A DNA stretch of 64,000 bases from Archilochus colubris (taxonomy: Eukaryota; Chordata; Aves; Apodiformes; Trochilidae). The translations under genes and the position numbers were made by a program. This document shows, one piece after another, positions 1 through 11,200 of the stretch. Numbering within the stretch: position 1 is the first letter of the stretch; the number at the start of each line of letters is the position of its first letter. The stretch is from assembly GCA_023079485.1 (NCBI GenBank), contig CM041107.1:6530657-6594656 (forward strand), written 5' to 3'. The notes below the pieces were generated by a model. The model saw nothing but the letters and a program-made list of their open reading frames with translations. It was not told the DNA's origin and searched no databases.

Positions 1-94
1 GGATCCCACACTGGCTCAGGGCTGTGGCAGGGGGGGAGTGGGACCAGGGGGACATAAATCTGAAGAATGAGGACACCACCAGCACCTGGTTACC

Positions 95-575
95 GGGGAC
101 TGGGAGAACTGGGAGAACATGGGGATGGGGTGCACTGGGAGCAGTGGGGGACCCTGGGAGAAGTGGGAGGACACTGAGGCATTGGGGTGTGGGCACTTGG
201 AGTATACCATGAGCACTGGGAGGGTACCATGAGCACTGGGATGACACTGGGAGGTCACTGGAAGCACTGGAAGGACACTGGGAAGTCACTGGGAGCTCTG
301 GGAGGGCTCTAGGAGGGAACTGGGACAACTGGGAGGGAACTGGGAGTACGTTGGGAGGACACTAGGAGTATACTGGGAGGGCATGGGGAGGGCACTGGGA
401 GCACTTGAAGAGCTTTGGGAGGGTACTGGTAGCACTGGGAGGGCACTGGGAGGATTTTGGGAGGGTACTGGGAGCACTGGGAAGGCTTCGGTTGGGCTTT
501 CAGAGGACACTGGACGACATTGGGAGGGCACTGGGAGGGCTTTGGGAGGACACTGGGAGGGTACTGGGAGGTCCC
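95..575. repeat. G-rich minisatellite with core CACTGGGAGG
   Basis: Degenerate tandem array built on the words ACTGGGAG and GGGAGGGCACTGGGAG, repeated dozens of times with 10-22 base spacing. It ends where the CpG-rich NDUFS5 promoter block begins. Open frames crossing it on both strands are repeat artefacts. A sister array with a nearly identical core lies at 11751-12122. Confidence 0.9.
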
Positions 576-811
576 GGTGCTGCCGCAGCGGCCGGCAGGG
601 GGCAGTGGGGCGCGGCAGGCGGCCTCCTCCCCGCGGGGAGGCGCTGCACCAGGGGCGGCCGCTCGTGCCGCTCGTCTCACTGGCTCCGGCGGAGCCGTCA
701 AGCGCGACGCGAGCGGTGTCGTGAAACTTCCCGTGAGTTGTGGGGAGGTCGGGGGGATAGGGACGAGTGCCGATGTCGTGACAGCGTCTGTGTCGCGATA
801 AGCGCGAAGCT
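576..811 (+). promoter_or_regulatory. CpG-rich promoter and 5' UTR region of NDUFS5
   Basis: GC- and CpG-dense block directly upstream of the NDUFS5 start codon, with no TATA box. A GTGAGT donor-like site at about 736 could end a short non-coding exon, and a CAG just before 785 could be its acceptor. That would be a very small intron, so a single 5' UTR is equally possible. Confidence 0.55.
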
Positions 812-1685
812 ATGGCGTTCTGCGATCTGCAGCGCGAGCTGGGCATCGCTGTGGAGCGGTGGCTGCTGCGGCTGAGCATTCCGCAGCCCTAGGGCAAGCG
901 CAGGGCCTCTCACGCCTTCGAGCGGGAGTGGGGGGGGTGCGGGCACGGCCTGGGCCAGACCCACGAGTGCCAACCCCAGTGCGAGGACTTCATGGAGATC
1001 ATGCACCGCACCGAGACGGTGAGCAGCGCCCGTGTCCCGGGCCGAGTTGAGGAGGGGACTTTGGGCCAGCAGGGCCCGGCTGGGAGAAGGCGCCGGGCCA
1101 GGAAGTGGAGAGCGTGCGGAGGGGTACGGGCCAAGCTCCGGAGAATGTTCTGGGGCTCCAGCCCAGTGCTGGGGAGGGGGACTCAGGGTGGGGAGTGATT
1201 CTAGTCCTGTTACCCAGGACGAGGGGGTCCTGGCCCTGCAGCTGCCCCTTCCCCAGGGCTGGGCTGGAGTAGCAGCAGGTCACAGGCAGGGCAGAGCTCT
1301 GGCAGCCCCCTCCTCCTCCCTGCCTCCTCCTCCCTCAGTCCTCAGCTGCAGCAGCAATGGGGGAAAATTCCGCCTGGGCAGCCAACAGCAGCGCAGTAAA
1401 ATGTGCAGCCTGAAAGCCCTGACGTCTTTTTTTTTTTTTTTTTTTTTTCCTCTTTTTTTTTTTTTTTTTTTTCTTTTTTTTTTGGGGAGTGTGGGGGCGG
1501 CTCAGGTGTCCATGAGGAGCCCTGAGGGTGCTGGGGGGGGAGCCTGGGACCACCTCAGCTTCCCCCTGACCCCTGCTGTGTGTCTGCCCCTGAGAACCAT
1601 CCTGGAGCAGAGGGACAAGATGATCAAGGAAGGGAAGTACACACCCCCTGACTACCACAGAGGCAAAGAGGAGTCACAGCTGTGA
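812..1685 (+). pseudogene. NDUFS5: NDUFS5-like locus (complex I 15 kDa subunit), reading frame disrupted
   Basis: NDUFS5 is an accessory subunit of mitochondrial complex I, a twin-CX9C protein that folds in the intermembrane space. The first coding exon (812-1018) starts MAFCDLQRELG and keeps the family pattern through SHAFEREW and EDFMEIMHRT. The last exon (about 1593-1685) encodes RTILEQRDKMIKEGKY and TPPDYHRGKEESQL, then stops. The locus is damaged. A TAG at 890-892 replaces the tyrosine expected after QP. The first and fourth cysteines of the two CX9C motifs are Ser (908-910) and Ile (998-1000). About three residues are missing before 965. The only clear acceptor AG (1593-1594) does not match the phase-0 donor at 1019. 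Position immediately upstream of MACF1 and on the same strand is the orthologous place. A real pseudogene, a recently lost gene or poor sequence are all possible. Confidence 0.75.
1427..1483. repeat. Poly-T tract in the NDUFS5 intron
   Basis: Almost uninterrupted run of T with a few C, about 110 bases before the last NDUFS5 exon. It may be the reverse complement of an old retroposon tail or simply low complexity. Confidence 0.9.
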
Positions 1686-1789
1686 CCTGCTGGGGACCTG
1701 GACATCGGGGAAGAAGACCCAGGAACTGTGTGACACCATCGTGGGGGGTGCTGAAGGGGGGAGACTCCATGCTGGGCATGGTTTGGGGC

Positions 1790-1795
1790 AGTAAA
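1790..1795 (+). terminator. Probable NDUFS5 polyadenylation signal (AGTAAA)
   Basis: The variant hexamer AGTAAA lies about 105 bases after the TGA at 1683-1685 and is followed by a T/G-rich stretch. No canonical AATAAA lies closer. Confidence 0.45.
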
Positions 1796-1989
1796 TGTTT
1801 CCTTTGGAACAGCTTTTGGCCCTGTGCTGTCTTTTTTGGGGGAGTGAAGCCTGGCTTGAGGGTCTCAAGGCTTTGTCTCTGCAGTGGTGCTGCCTGAGAG
1901 TGCTGGAGCTGTGTCCTTGAGGAGGTCAAACACTCCTGGAGCTGCTGCCACGGGATTTATGGGTTCTGCCTTTGAGCTCCCAGTACTTG

Positions 1990-2050
1990 GAGAATCTTTC
2001 AGGTTGGAAAAGATCCTTGGGATCATTGAGTCCAACCATTATCCCCTGAA
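1990..2050 (-). mobile_element. CR1 LINE 3'-end fragment
   Basis: The wording GGTTGGAAAAGATCCTTGGGATCATTGAGTCCAACC is the complement of the avian CR1 3' end. Only the terminal part remains. Confidence 0.75.
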
Positions 2051-5000
2051 TGTCCTGCAGGCAGGAATCCCTGCTGGCAAGGAGAGGAATAACCCCAAAG
2101 AGTTCTGCCCTCCCTAAAGCAGGGCCAGGACATGGAGGTGGCGAGGGGCCAGGGCTCTGCTTTAATCCAGATTTTTAATTCTGGTGGTTGGGGGTTTAAG
2201 GCTTAATCTGTCATGCAGGTGGAGCCTGGGAGTTTCCTGATCCTGGAAAATCCCTGGACTGGTGAACACCCACCCGGGCACCCTACAGCACCCAGGCAGC
2301 CCATGCCCCTCGCCCAGGGGCTCTCAGTGCTGCTCCAGATTCCAGTCTCTGACTCCAGACCCTTTTTCCATGGGTCAGCAGCACCTGGGACACATTCCTT
2401 TGCATCTGGGAAGAGCTCCCCTCTCTCTAACCCCTTTGGGAATGATTAACCAGCTGGGGGAGAGGAGAAGGGGGTGTTTGAGTAGTGCCTGCTGGCAGTC
2501 TGGGGAGTTGGAATCGAAGTATGGACCCCTGTGGTGGGAGCCAAACTTGAAATTCTGCTGGTTGGGACCCTTCTCCTGCCTGAAGGGAAGGGATTGCTGG
2601 CCCTGGGAGCTCCTGGGGGCACCCAGACCCCCTTGATGGGCACCTGGGGTTGGGAGCAGAGCCCCTGGGAGCACAGAGCCTTTGGACAGGAGGGACCAGG
2701 GCTGGGTGCTGGGGTTTTGGTGTCATCCTGGGGCAGGGACCTGAACCAGGAGAGTTCCCTGATGCTCCTGTGCTTAAACAAAGTGCCCAGGAGGGAAATT
2801 CTCCGGGTTCCACTTGAGCTGGGAGCTCACAGGTGCAATCCCAGAGGGGTTTGGCTTTTTGGGGGGAATTTCTGCTGCTCCTCACTCCTTTCCCACAGCT
2901 CCCCCAGACCCAGCGCTGCCTGCAGCTTCCCTGCCCCCAGGAGCACCCATTGCTGTGGCCCAGCTGGGTCCCCTCCTCTGGGTTCATCCCTGTGTCCCTC
3001 CCTGCTGGGAGACAGCCTCAAAACCCAAATCCAAGGAAGGCCCAGTCAGCCCCCAATTCCCCTGGGATCACCCAGGTATGGAAATTTGGGAAGCAGGGGG
3101 TAGTTTATTCATGAGTGATGATTAATTATTGTCTCCTTTCTCAGACGGGAGGGGTTTGCCCTGCAGAGGGGACACGGTGGTGGCTTCAGGAGGGTGACAG
3201 TTGTCCCTCTGTGTGACCCTCCTGGTGGCAGCTGGGTTGTGACACTCCTCAACCCGGCTGAGCTGCAAAGCCCTGGGGAGCTCCTGGCGCCAGCATGGGC
3301 TGGTGCTCCGGGAATTGCTGGGTTGCAAAAACTAAAAGGCAGGGAGAGGGCAGGGTTGTGTGGCCAGAGAGAGAGGGAGGGGAAACGAGGGGGAAAAAAA
3401 AAAAAAGCAAAACAACAAAACAGAGGTCAGCAAAAAAGCCTGAGACTGGCGTGGGTTCTGACTCATCCCAGGGAGCTGCCTGGATGTCGGGGTGGGAAAT
3501 GCTGGAGTGGATCCCAACGCTTCCCCAGGGGCTCTTTGGGTCCATCCCATCTCGGGTTGTTTTGGCTGGAGTTGTGGTCACAGCCAGCAGGGAGGAGTGG
3601 AGTTTAAAAGGTCCCTTAGAAATTTCAGCTGATCGGAGAAATAAACAAAGACCTGAGGAAAACAACTGAGTTTATGGAGAGATGGAAAAAGAAAAGATCA
3701 GCTCTGGGCTCTGACAGGAGGAGCCCGTGGCCAAGCAGCAGCCAAAGCAGCAGCTCAAAAATGGGTCCAATCATCCTGACTGAGTTGCCCCAGGGCCAGA
3801 GGGATATGGAGCATCCTCAGCTGTGGAATGGAGCTCGACACAGAGCCCCAGACAGGATCTGCTCCTGGCCTGCAGCAGATCCAAATTTGTAGTGCACTCG
3901 GGTATTTTTTTGTCTTTTTTTGTCTTTTTTTTTTTTTTTTTTTTTGGCATGGGACAAAGCTGCATCCCAGCTCCCAGGGCAGCAGCTTCTGCTGCTGGCC
4001 AGTCAGGAGCTCCTGTCACTCTCCAGCTGCTTTCCCAACCTCTTCCCTCCCCCTAATCCCCCCTCTCCTATTTTCCTGTCTGGGAGCAGGGGTGTGGGGA
4101 GCGGGTGAGCCCCCACCTCCTGCAGTTCCCACAGCCCTGGATGAGCTGGGAGCCTCCAGCAGCTCCTGTCAGCCTCTGTGAGGGAGAAAAAAAGCTCAGG
4201 GGAGATGAATAATTTATACAAAGTCAAGGGAAAAGGCAGATGCTGGTTTAGGTGAAGGTTTTAATGAGGGATCCTGGGGCAGAGCTGTGCGCTGGCTGAT
4301 TTGCACCCATTTGCACACATCTCCCTCTGCCCCCATGGGTGCTGAGTGGGACCCCAAGGTCTCAATGCCTTCCTTTGGGGGGTGTCCACAGGGAGCGGGG
4401 GGTGCAGGGTGAGAATGAGGAGATGAAATGATTTAGGGAGGAATGCCCCTCCAGAGAACCCCCCTCCTCCAGCTTCCCCCCCTTCTTCCCAAATTAATGA
4501 TTCCCTGTGCAGGGCAAACCAGGCACGATCATAACCCAGATTCCCAGCACCAATAACCCAGCGCTGCCGGGAGGGATTTCTGGAAAGGTGTCAGGGTGGA
4601 AAACCTGCACAGGCTGGAACAAGCACCGTCTCCCTCCCTCCCTCTCTCCCTCCTCTGGGGATCAACACTACCCAAATCAGCAGGATTGGCTCTGAGGGCA
4701 CCGCCAGGGAGACCGCGGCCGGGTTGGTGGCACGAGGGGACACGTCACCCTGCAGCCAGCGCCGTGGCTGGTGGCAGAGTTGAGCCATGTATCACACCCC
4801 GGGGCTGACCAGTGCCTGGGCACAGGGGGTGGGATCAGGGTGACCGGGGGCATTGTGCCCACCACCCCAGTGCCCACCGGGGGTCAGGGTGGCAGCACCC
4901 AGACCCACGGGCCCTCCACAGCCACTGGATGGGCCACACAACCCACCCGGGAGTAGTGTTCTGGATCTTTGGATGCTTCCCTCCTCCCAAAGTGTCTGAG

Positions 5001-5091
5001 AAAGCCAGCTCCAGCAGGATGAGCCTGCTCCAACCCTCAGTGATTCTGGGGTCCCTTGTGGGGTTGGGATCTACAGTGTGTTTATGCCTTT
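2051..5091. other. Intergenic stretch without a supported gene
   Basis: Between NDUFS5 and MACF1. Open frames are short, overlap on both strands and lack splice or family support. It contains A-rich (about 3394-3406) and T-rich (about 3904-3945) tracts and a CT-rich run near 4630. No promoter or conserved exon was recognised. Confidence 0.6.
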
Positions 5092-5187
5092 AGGGACATG
5101 GTTGAGTGGTGAGCTTACAGTGTTGGTCAAAAGTTGGACTGGATGGTCTTGAAGGTCTCTTCCAACCGAAGGCATTCTGTGATTCTG
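5092..5187 (+). mobile_element. CR1 LINE 3'-end fragment
   Basis: Forward-oriented CR1 tail: AGGGACATGGTTGAGTGG, then TTGGACTGGATGGTCTTGAAGG, CTTCCAACC and a terminal ATTCTGTGATTCTG. Confidence 0.85.
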
Positions 5188-6429
5188 TTTATCCATCAGT
5201 GTCCCGTACGGAGCTATCCCGATCAAGGGATGTGAGACCTGCACTGGGAGAGGAGGGGGGAAGGGGGGGAAAGAAGGGGAAGTGATGTTGGGGGCACAGG
5301 GAAAGCAATTTATCATTTTACCATTTTTTAGTATATCCTTCAGTCTGCCCATGGTGCCCCAGCACCATCTTGGGCTGACTCCAGGCCCGAGGGGGCTGAC
5401 GCCCTCGTTTCCCGTGTGCACCAATGTCTGTGGGGCCTCACGTGCAGCATCCATGGCCTCAAAACATCCCAGAGCAGCACCCACACCCCAGGCAAGTTTT
5501 GGCCGAGTGCTCTCTCCTGTGTTTCTCTCCCCATCCCGGGATCGGGGCCGGGCAGGGCTGCGGGGCAGCACGTGCTCCTTTATAGTCACGTCCCGAGTGT
5601 CCAGGAGCCGAGTGTCACCACACCCCACACCGTGTCCTCCGCAGTGTCTCAGCTCCTCCTGGCTGGAGGTACTCAGGGAGAGGGTGAGCGAGCGAGAGAT
5701 CTGTCGGGAAGCAGAGGAACAAGGTATTGGGATGAGATTTGAAAGCTGGTGGAAGAAAGATGCCCGTGGCTCAGCCGGTTCTGCCGGGACCCCGGGGGGA
5801 CCGGAGCGACGAGCCGTGCCGGGCCGTGTTCGGCGCCGCGGGAGCAGCCGTGCTGGCCCGGGGCCTCGCCACCTCGTTTCTGCTCGTGTCATCCCGCCGT
5901 CGATGTGGAGCACTTGGATCTGCCATCAGACGGGGCGGTTCAGCCTGATCCAGTCCTGCCAAGCAGCCGGGGCCGTCCTGCGGCTCTGCCACCCCTTGGG
6001 GCTGCTGGTGGTGTCCCTGCCCGCACCACGGCTGCTGCCAGCCCTGACCCCGCCGGAGGTGACACGTCTGACTCCCCCACAGGTGAGGCCCTAGCACCAC
6101 GCGGCGTTCCCGACACATTCCAGCCTTTTCCATGCCTTATGCTTGCTCACATCCCCCCTGACCCTGTGCCCTCCTGGTGTCCCCCCTGCCGTGTTCCCGC
6201 CATGGCTGCTGGCCCCGATCAATGGGTGCTCTAATTACAGTGCACCCATCAACCCTGGGCTCGGGGGGACGGGGTGGAGGGGGTGCTGGGGAGGGGAAGG
6301 GGGTGTCTAAGGGAGCTGCTGGGTGGTTTGAAGGGCACTCACTATGCAGTGGGGGTGCAGGGAAGGTTAGAGGGGAGCCCAGGCAAGTGGCAGGTATTGG
6401 GGTGCCCTGGCAGGCACAGGGTGGGTCAG
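5188..6429. other. Intergenic, partly GC-rich block with no assigned gene
   Basis: GC content rises from about 5750. Frames are open on both strands between 5740 and 6230. One plus-strand frame contains a hydrophobic run followed by three arginines (about 5827-5907). A CAG|GTGAGG motif near 6081 would make a donor. I recognise no protein family and do not call a gene. Confidence 0.5.
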
Positions 6430-6718
6430 GAGGAGCCCCAAAGGCATGCCCGGGTCGGAGGGTACCGGATTGCGCTGGCGGCGGGGCCGGTTCCCGGGGC
6501 TGCATGGGGAGGGAAGCAGGCGGGACCCCCCCGCCACTCCGTGCCGCCCCGGTGGGCCGGGCCGGGGGAGGCGCCGCGGCGGCGACGGCGACGGGGCCGG
6601 GAGCGGCCGTACCGGGAGCGCACGGCGGGGCCGGGAGCGGGAGCGGTACCGAGAGAACCGCGTCCTGCCCGCACCGAGCCGCCGGGACCGGGAAAGGTGC
6701 CAGGAGAAGCTCCGGGGG
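6430..6718 (+). promoter_or_regulatory. MACF1: CpG island with putative non-coding first exon of MACF1
   Basis: Very CpG-dense block ending in a good donor (GGGG|GTGAGC, GT at 6719-6720). It lies 1.3 kb upstream of the exon carrying the MSSSDEE start, whose acceptor at 8022-8023 shows that a 5' exon must exist. Assignment as that exon is inferred from position. The transcription start cannot be read from sequence. Confidence 0.5.
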
Positions 6719-8023
6719 GTGAGCGGGGCCGGGGCTGCGGGGTGAGAATCGGGGAGGGACAGGGGAAGGAGGGCGGATGGAGCGGGGAAGGGCGGGAGAT
6801 GAGCGGGGGATGGAGCGGGAGCGGCAGAAGATGGGGATGGAGCGGGGATGGGGAGAGATGGAGCCCGGCTGGAGCGGAGATGGAGCGGGGAAAGGCACCC
6901 TCGGTGCCCACAGCCCCAGCCCAGGCTGCTGCCCCTCCGTTCCCCCCCATCTCCGTCCCCATCCGCGCCCTTCCCAGCGGGAAATCGGCTGCGGGTGCGA
7001 ACCGGTGGGCAGGACGGGAGGGGGGCTGGGGGCCAGGCCAGCCCCGTGTGCCCCCACACTCCCCGCTGTCTCCCGCACCTGCTGCATCCCCCGGCAGCTC
7101 CAGCCCCCGCAGACCCCCCCAGCCCCTGGCCCTCCCTTTCCCTGGGCACCCACACCCTCCCCCTCCACAGCCGCAGCCCCACTACCGCGGCTTCCCCCAA
7201 AACCAGGGCGAGGGCTGAGCCCGTCGGTGCAGGCATCGGGGCTGCCGGAGGGGCCTTTGGGCCACGCTTAATTTTTGCAGCTTTTCACTGAGGGGGGGGA
7301 GAGTATGTGAATGACTCATGGAATCCTTTCTCCTTTCCTTTCCATGTTTTTTTGGGTCTCTTTGTTCGTGTTTTTGCTGATTAAACGCTGATCCTAAGGA
7401 AAGGCTCAGCGAGATGGAGGCAGCTCCTTTGCATCGGTTGTAGGAGCCTCAGTCATTTCACGGGCATTTTCCCTGGGCGAGCTAGAGGACACAATGAGAA
7501 TTATTTTAAAATATGTCTCACACGCAAGGTGCTTATTTGCTCAGCGTGTGTACGCGGCACAGCTCCTTCCCTCCCTCCCGGAGCCCTACCATTTTTCCCT
7601 GCCATGGTTAACAGGATTTTTAAAGCTGTTCCCACTCGCAGAGAGGGGGGGGAAACCTGCAGGTACAAAGGGCAGTGCCGAGCTGATGGCTGCTGCTTGT
7701 ACCCAGCACAAAGAAATCGAACCCAAAACGTTGAACTTCGCTTTGTGGGAGCAAGTCAGGGCTGAGGATGCCAGCGTGAGCTTTGCTGGTGGAGGGATGC
7801 CCATCCTCAGGAGCCCCCAACCAGCAAAGGGGAAACTGAGGCAGGGTTCAGAGTTCTGGGAGGGCTGATTCACCTCACCCAAAGAGGGATCCTTTAGCAC
7901 AGGCACCAGGGCAGAGCCATCTGTGGTGGGATGGTCCCTTCTCCATCACCCCCAGTGCCCGTGTCCGGGAAGGGAGCTGAGGTTGGCAGCCTGGAGTCAT
8001 GTGCCCATTTTCTCCTTCTGCAG
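6719..8023 (+). other. First MACF1 intron (putative)
   Basis: GC-rich at its start, where purine-rich GGAGCGGGGATGGAGC-type words repeat (about 6775-6890), then ordinary sequence. It ends in a pyrimidine tract and CAG at 8021-8023. No other gene seen. Confidence 0.45.
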
Positions 8024-8294
8024 GCAGCTGCCCTCGGGGACATCCTGCCCAGCCTCCTGCCCCTGCCCTGGGCCATGTCGTCCTCCGATGAGGAGACCCT
8101 GAGTGAGAGGTCATGCCGGAGCGAGCGGTCATGCCGGAGCGAGCGCTCATACCGCAGCGAGCGCTCGGGCAGCCTCTCCCCTTGTCCCCCCGGGGACACC
8201 TTGCCCTGGAATTTACCCCTCCACGAGCAGAGGAAGAGGAAAAGCCAGGACTCTGTGCTGGACCCAGCTGAGAGGGCTGTTGTCAGGGTGGCAG
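8024..8294 (+). CDS. MACF1: MACF1 alternative first coding exon, MSSSDEE isoform (coding from 8075)
   Basis: The acceptor CAG is at 8021-8023 and 51 bases of 5' UTR precede the ATG at 8075. It encodes 73 residues plus one base and ends at GCAG|GTAAGG (phase 1). The protein starts [13 protein letters not shown] and has four serine-arginine-glutamate repeats (ERSCRSERS type). It continues with a [14 protein letters not shown] segment and [14 protein letters not shown]. This is the well-known N-terminus of the long mammalian MACF1 isoform, almost unchanged. The serine-rich start is probably a phosphorylation target (inference). The phase-1 end joins the DERDRVQKK exon to give VA-D-ERD. Confidence 0.97.
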
Positions 8295-11200
8295 GTAAGG
8301 CAGTGCCCTGCTGTGCCGTGGGACACCCTGAGGAGTGGGAGATGGGGCTCCTCAGGGTGGGGGTTGAGGTGTTCTTGGGTGTCTCAGCTCTTGGGATCCT
8401 AGGGATGGGTGGGATGGAAAGGAGAGGGATGGATGTGGCCTTTGGTGGCTGGGGTGGCAGTTGGGCTCTGTGATGGCTTTGTCCTGGCTGGGCAGGGCTG
8501 GAAGCGGGTGGCTCATGCCCTCGGCACGCTGGGGTTAAAGGGATGATTGGGCACCTCTTCGCTGAGCTTGGGTGACATCAAAAAAACTAATTAAGGACTA
8601 AATGGCTCCTTAGTGGAACAATGCCCTTGGCCAGACTCCAGGGAGGAATTTGGCTGCTCTTTCACCTTCTCTGTGGTCATGGGGGCACCTCAAGGTCCCT
8701 GAACAGCTGTGTTAAGGGGGGGATATTTCCCTGTGTGTCGCCTCACCTGAAGCAGCACTGGCTGCTGTCACACTGGTAGAAAGGCTGGGGATGGGAAGGA
8801 GAAACAAAGACAGGGATGGTGGCTGATGGCTCCTTCTCCATGTGCCAGTGGATGGGGCTGGCAGGGACCCCACTGTGGGACCAGTGAGGAGGGAGGGTGG
8901 CGGGGAGGTGGAGGAAGGATGGAAAAGCTTCTTTCATGGTGATGGCCCTGGGCCCCAGAGCTGGGATTTGCTTCTTCCTAAATGGCCATCAAGGGCTTTG
9001 ATCTGTGGCTGCTGGGGTCTGGCTCCTTCTCCCCGTGCTCCAGGGGCCTTGGGGCTGTGCCCTGGCAGGGCAGCTGGTACCCCAAGGGAACCCCCAGACC
9101 AGGCTTTTGTCTTGATGGTGAAATCATCCATGGGGGGCAACAAGCTCCCAAGTTGCCTGCTCTGCCCTGCCAGTCCCCAGCTGACTGGCAAACCAGCCCC
9201 AGCACTGGGCTCTGCGCCCTGTTGGGACCCAGACTGGGAGCACTAGGGAGTGGGGAGGACTTTGCGTGTCTGCATTGGGCAGATCCCACCAGGGCAGGAG
9301 AAGAGCAGGATGCTGGCTGGCTGCGTCCTCTGCCTGCCCCCCTGCCTGCCCGGTGAGGTGTCTGCAGCTCTCGTGCTGCTCAGGCAGGTTGTGCCATCCC
9401 AGCTGATGGGTGTTTCCAGGCAGGAAGAACCAGTTGATTCAAATGGTGTTCTCCCAGAGGTGCTGGCTGGGGCTGGGGGAGGCAAATGAGCTGGGTGGGG
9501 ACAGCCCTGCCCCAAACGCCAGCACCCCCGAGGCTGGGGGGGTTGTCAGGGGTCCCAGTGGGCTGGCACTGAGCCCCTGCAGCTCCCAAACCTTTCATGG
9601 AACAGCTCTGCCCCTGCCCCCCCATCCAACCCCCATCCTGCTGGGTGCTGAGCACCCTCCAGGGCCAGCCCCTGCCCTGGCACAGCCATTTCCCTTCGTT
9701 GCTCCCCACCTGCCCCGGGCTGCCGGGAGATTGTTGTCACTTGTTGACACTTGTTGTCACGCCGGCTGGATTCAGACAGTGATAAAAGGCGGCGGGGGGG
9801 GGTGTGTCACCAAATCCCATCTTCTGCAGATTCCCCATTAAAAATAACCCATGAGGTGCAGCGAGACGGTGCTGAGCTGGGAAAAGAAAGAGTTGGGAGA
9901 CAGTTTTGTGTCATCACCAGGTTTGAAAATGAGCTGAAACATCAATTCAGAGCATTGCATTATTCAGTGGGACCACCTGCAGCACACCCATGTCCCTTCG
10001 TGCCATGGGGCTGGGGACAAGGGACAGGGGTGGGACGTGTCCTGAGCTGACACCTCATGGGGTCCCTGGGGAAGGAAATGGGGCTCAGTTTCCTGGGACC
10101 CCCAAGAAGGGCAGAGGGGACCCAACCCAATGGTGAGGATGAGGCCTGGGCATTGTGTGGGGCCAGGGAGCCCTGTCCTGTCCCCAGCCATGGACCTCAG
10201 CAAGAGCGTTGTCACCTTGGCACCGGGGACACACAGGGACTTGGACTGCTCTTCCTTCTTGTTCATGGGGTCTCTGCATCCCTTTTGGCCATCAGGGCCA
10301 AGAACAGGAGGACGTGGCCATGCCCAGGGAGGGAATGTGCCAGTGGGGATCGTGCAGGAGGTGCCAGTGCTTTGCTGTGGGTGGGCTGGGACACTCTGGT
10401 CCCCCCCTTTGGTCCCCCCAGTGCTGGGCCAGGTCCCCAGGAAGCTTCTGGAGCCGTTCCCTGCTTTGATGCCATCTCTCTGGAAGGAGTCAGCATGGGG
10501 GAGGCAGGGGGGGAGTGAGGCAAGGGGGGGTCAGTGTCCAGCCCTTGGCCCTATGGTGCTCTGTCTCGCTCCAGCAGCTTGGCAGAGGGGGATGGTGGTG
10601 GCTGGAGGGGGGGGACAGACAGTGTCAAGGGGGAACTTTTGGAAGAAAAGTCTCTTTCATCCTAAACCTGTTTGTGCTTGGCCCCGCAGGGGGTCACGGT
10701 TTACTGGGGGGGGCAAACAAGGGGTGCAAGGGGTGAGTGTGCAGGGTGACGGGAGAGGTGTCGTGGGGCTTTCCCTTGTGCTTGGTCCCTTTCGAAGAGC
10801 TCCTGGGAGTCCTTTGTCACCCGGGGTGCTGGCAGGGACAGCCTTGGCTCAGTGTGGGAACACGGGCCCCATCCATGGGGACATGGGAACAAACCTCCTC
10901 ATTCTCCTCTGCTGGGAGGGAGCAGCAAACCCCCCTTGGAGGGGTCTGGGCAGGTTTGGAGCTGCTCTACCCACTCTGAGGAGGAATTAACCAGTGCCAG
11001 GAGGACATTTTTTCTTTTTTGAGGGGGTCATCTGGGGGTTGGCAGCTCAGGCACCTCTGTGGGGCTCAGTGTCCCTCTGTCCCTTTTGGTGGCCCCAGGA
11101 TGGCCATCATGGCAACGGGCACAAAGGCCTCTTGGCCACAAGGCCACCACAGTTTTCCACCCTCCTCCCCTCTGAGGCAATTCCAGGGGTGCAGTCGGCA

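Noticed and set aside
1032..1685. 217-codon plus-strand frame ending in the NDUFS5 C-terminus
   Set aside because: It reads through the intron, including the poly-T tract. Only the last 31 codons are the NDUFS5 exon.
5071..5913. 280-codon minus-strand frame
   Set aside because: Runs through a CR1 tail and CpG-rich DNA, with no recognisable domain.
9780..9960. TATA-like GATAAAAGG and MEF2-like TTAAAAATAA suggesting another MACF1 promoter
   Set aside because: The following ATG ([10 protein letters not shown]) has no phase-1 donor before its stop.
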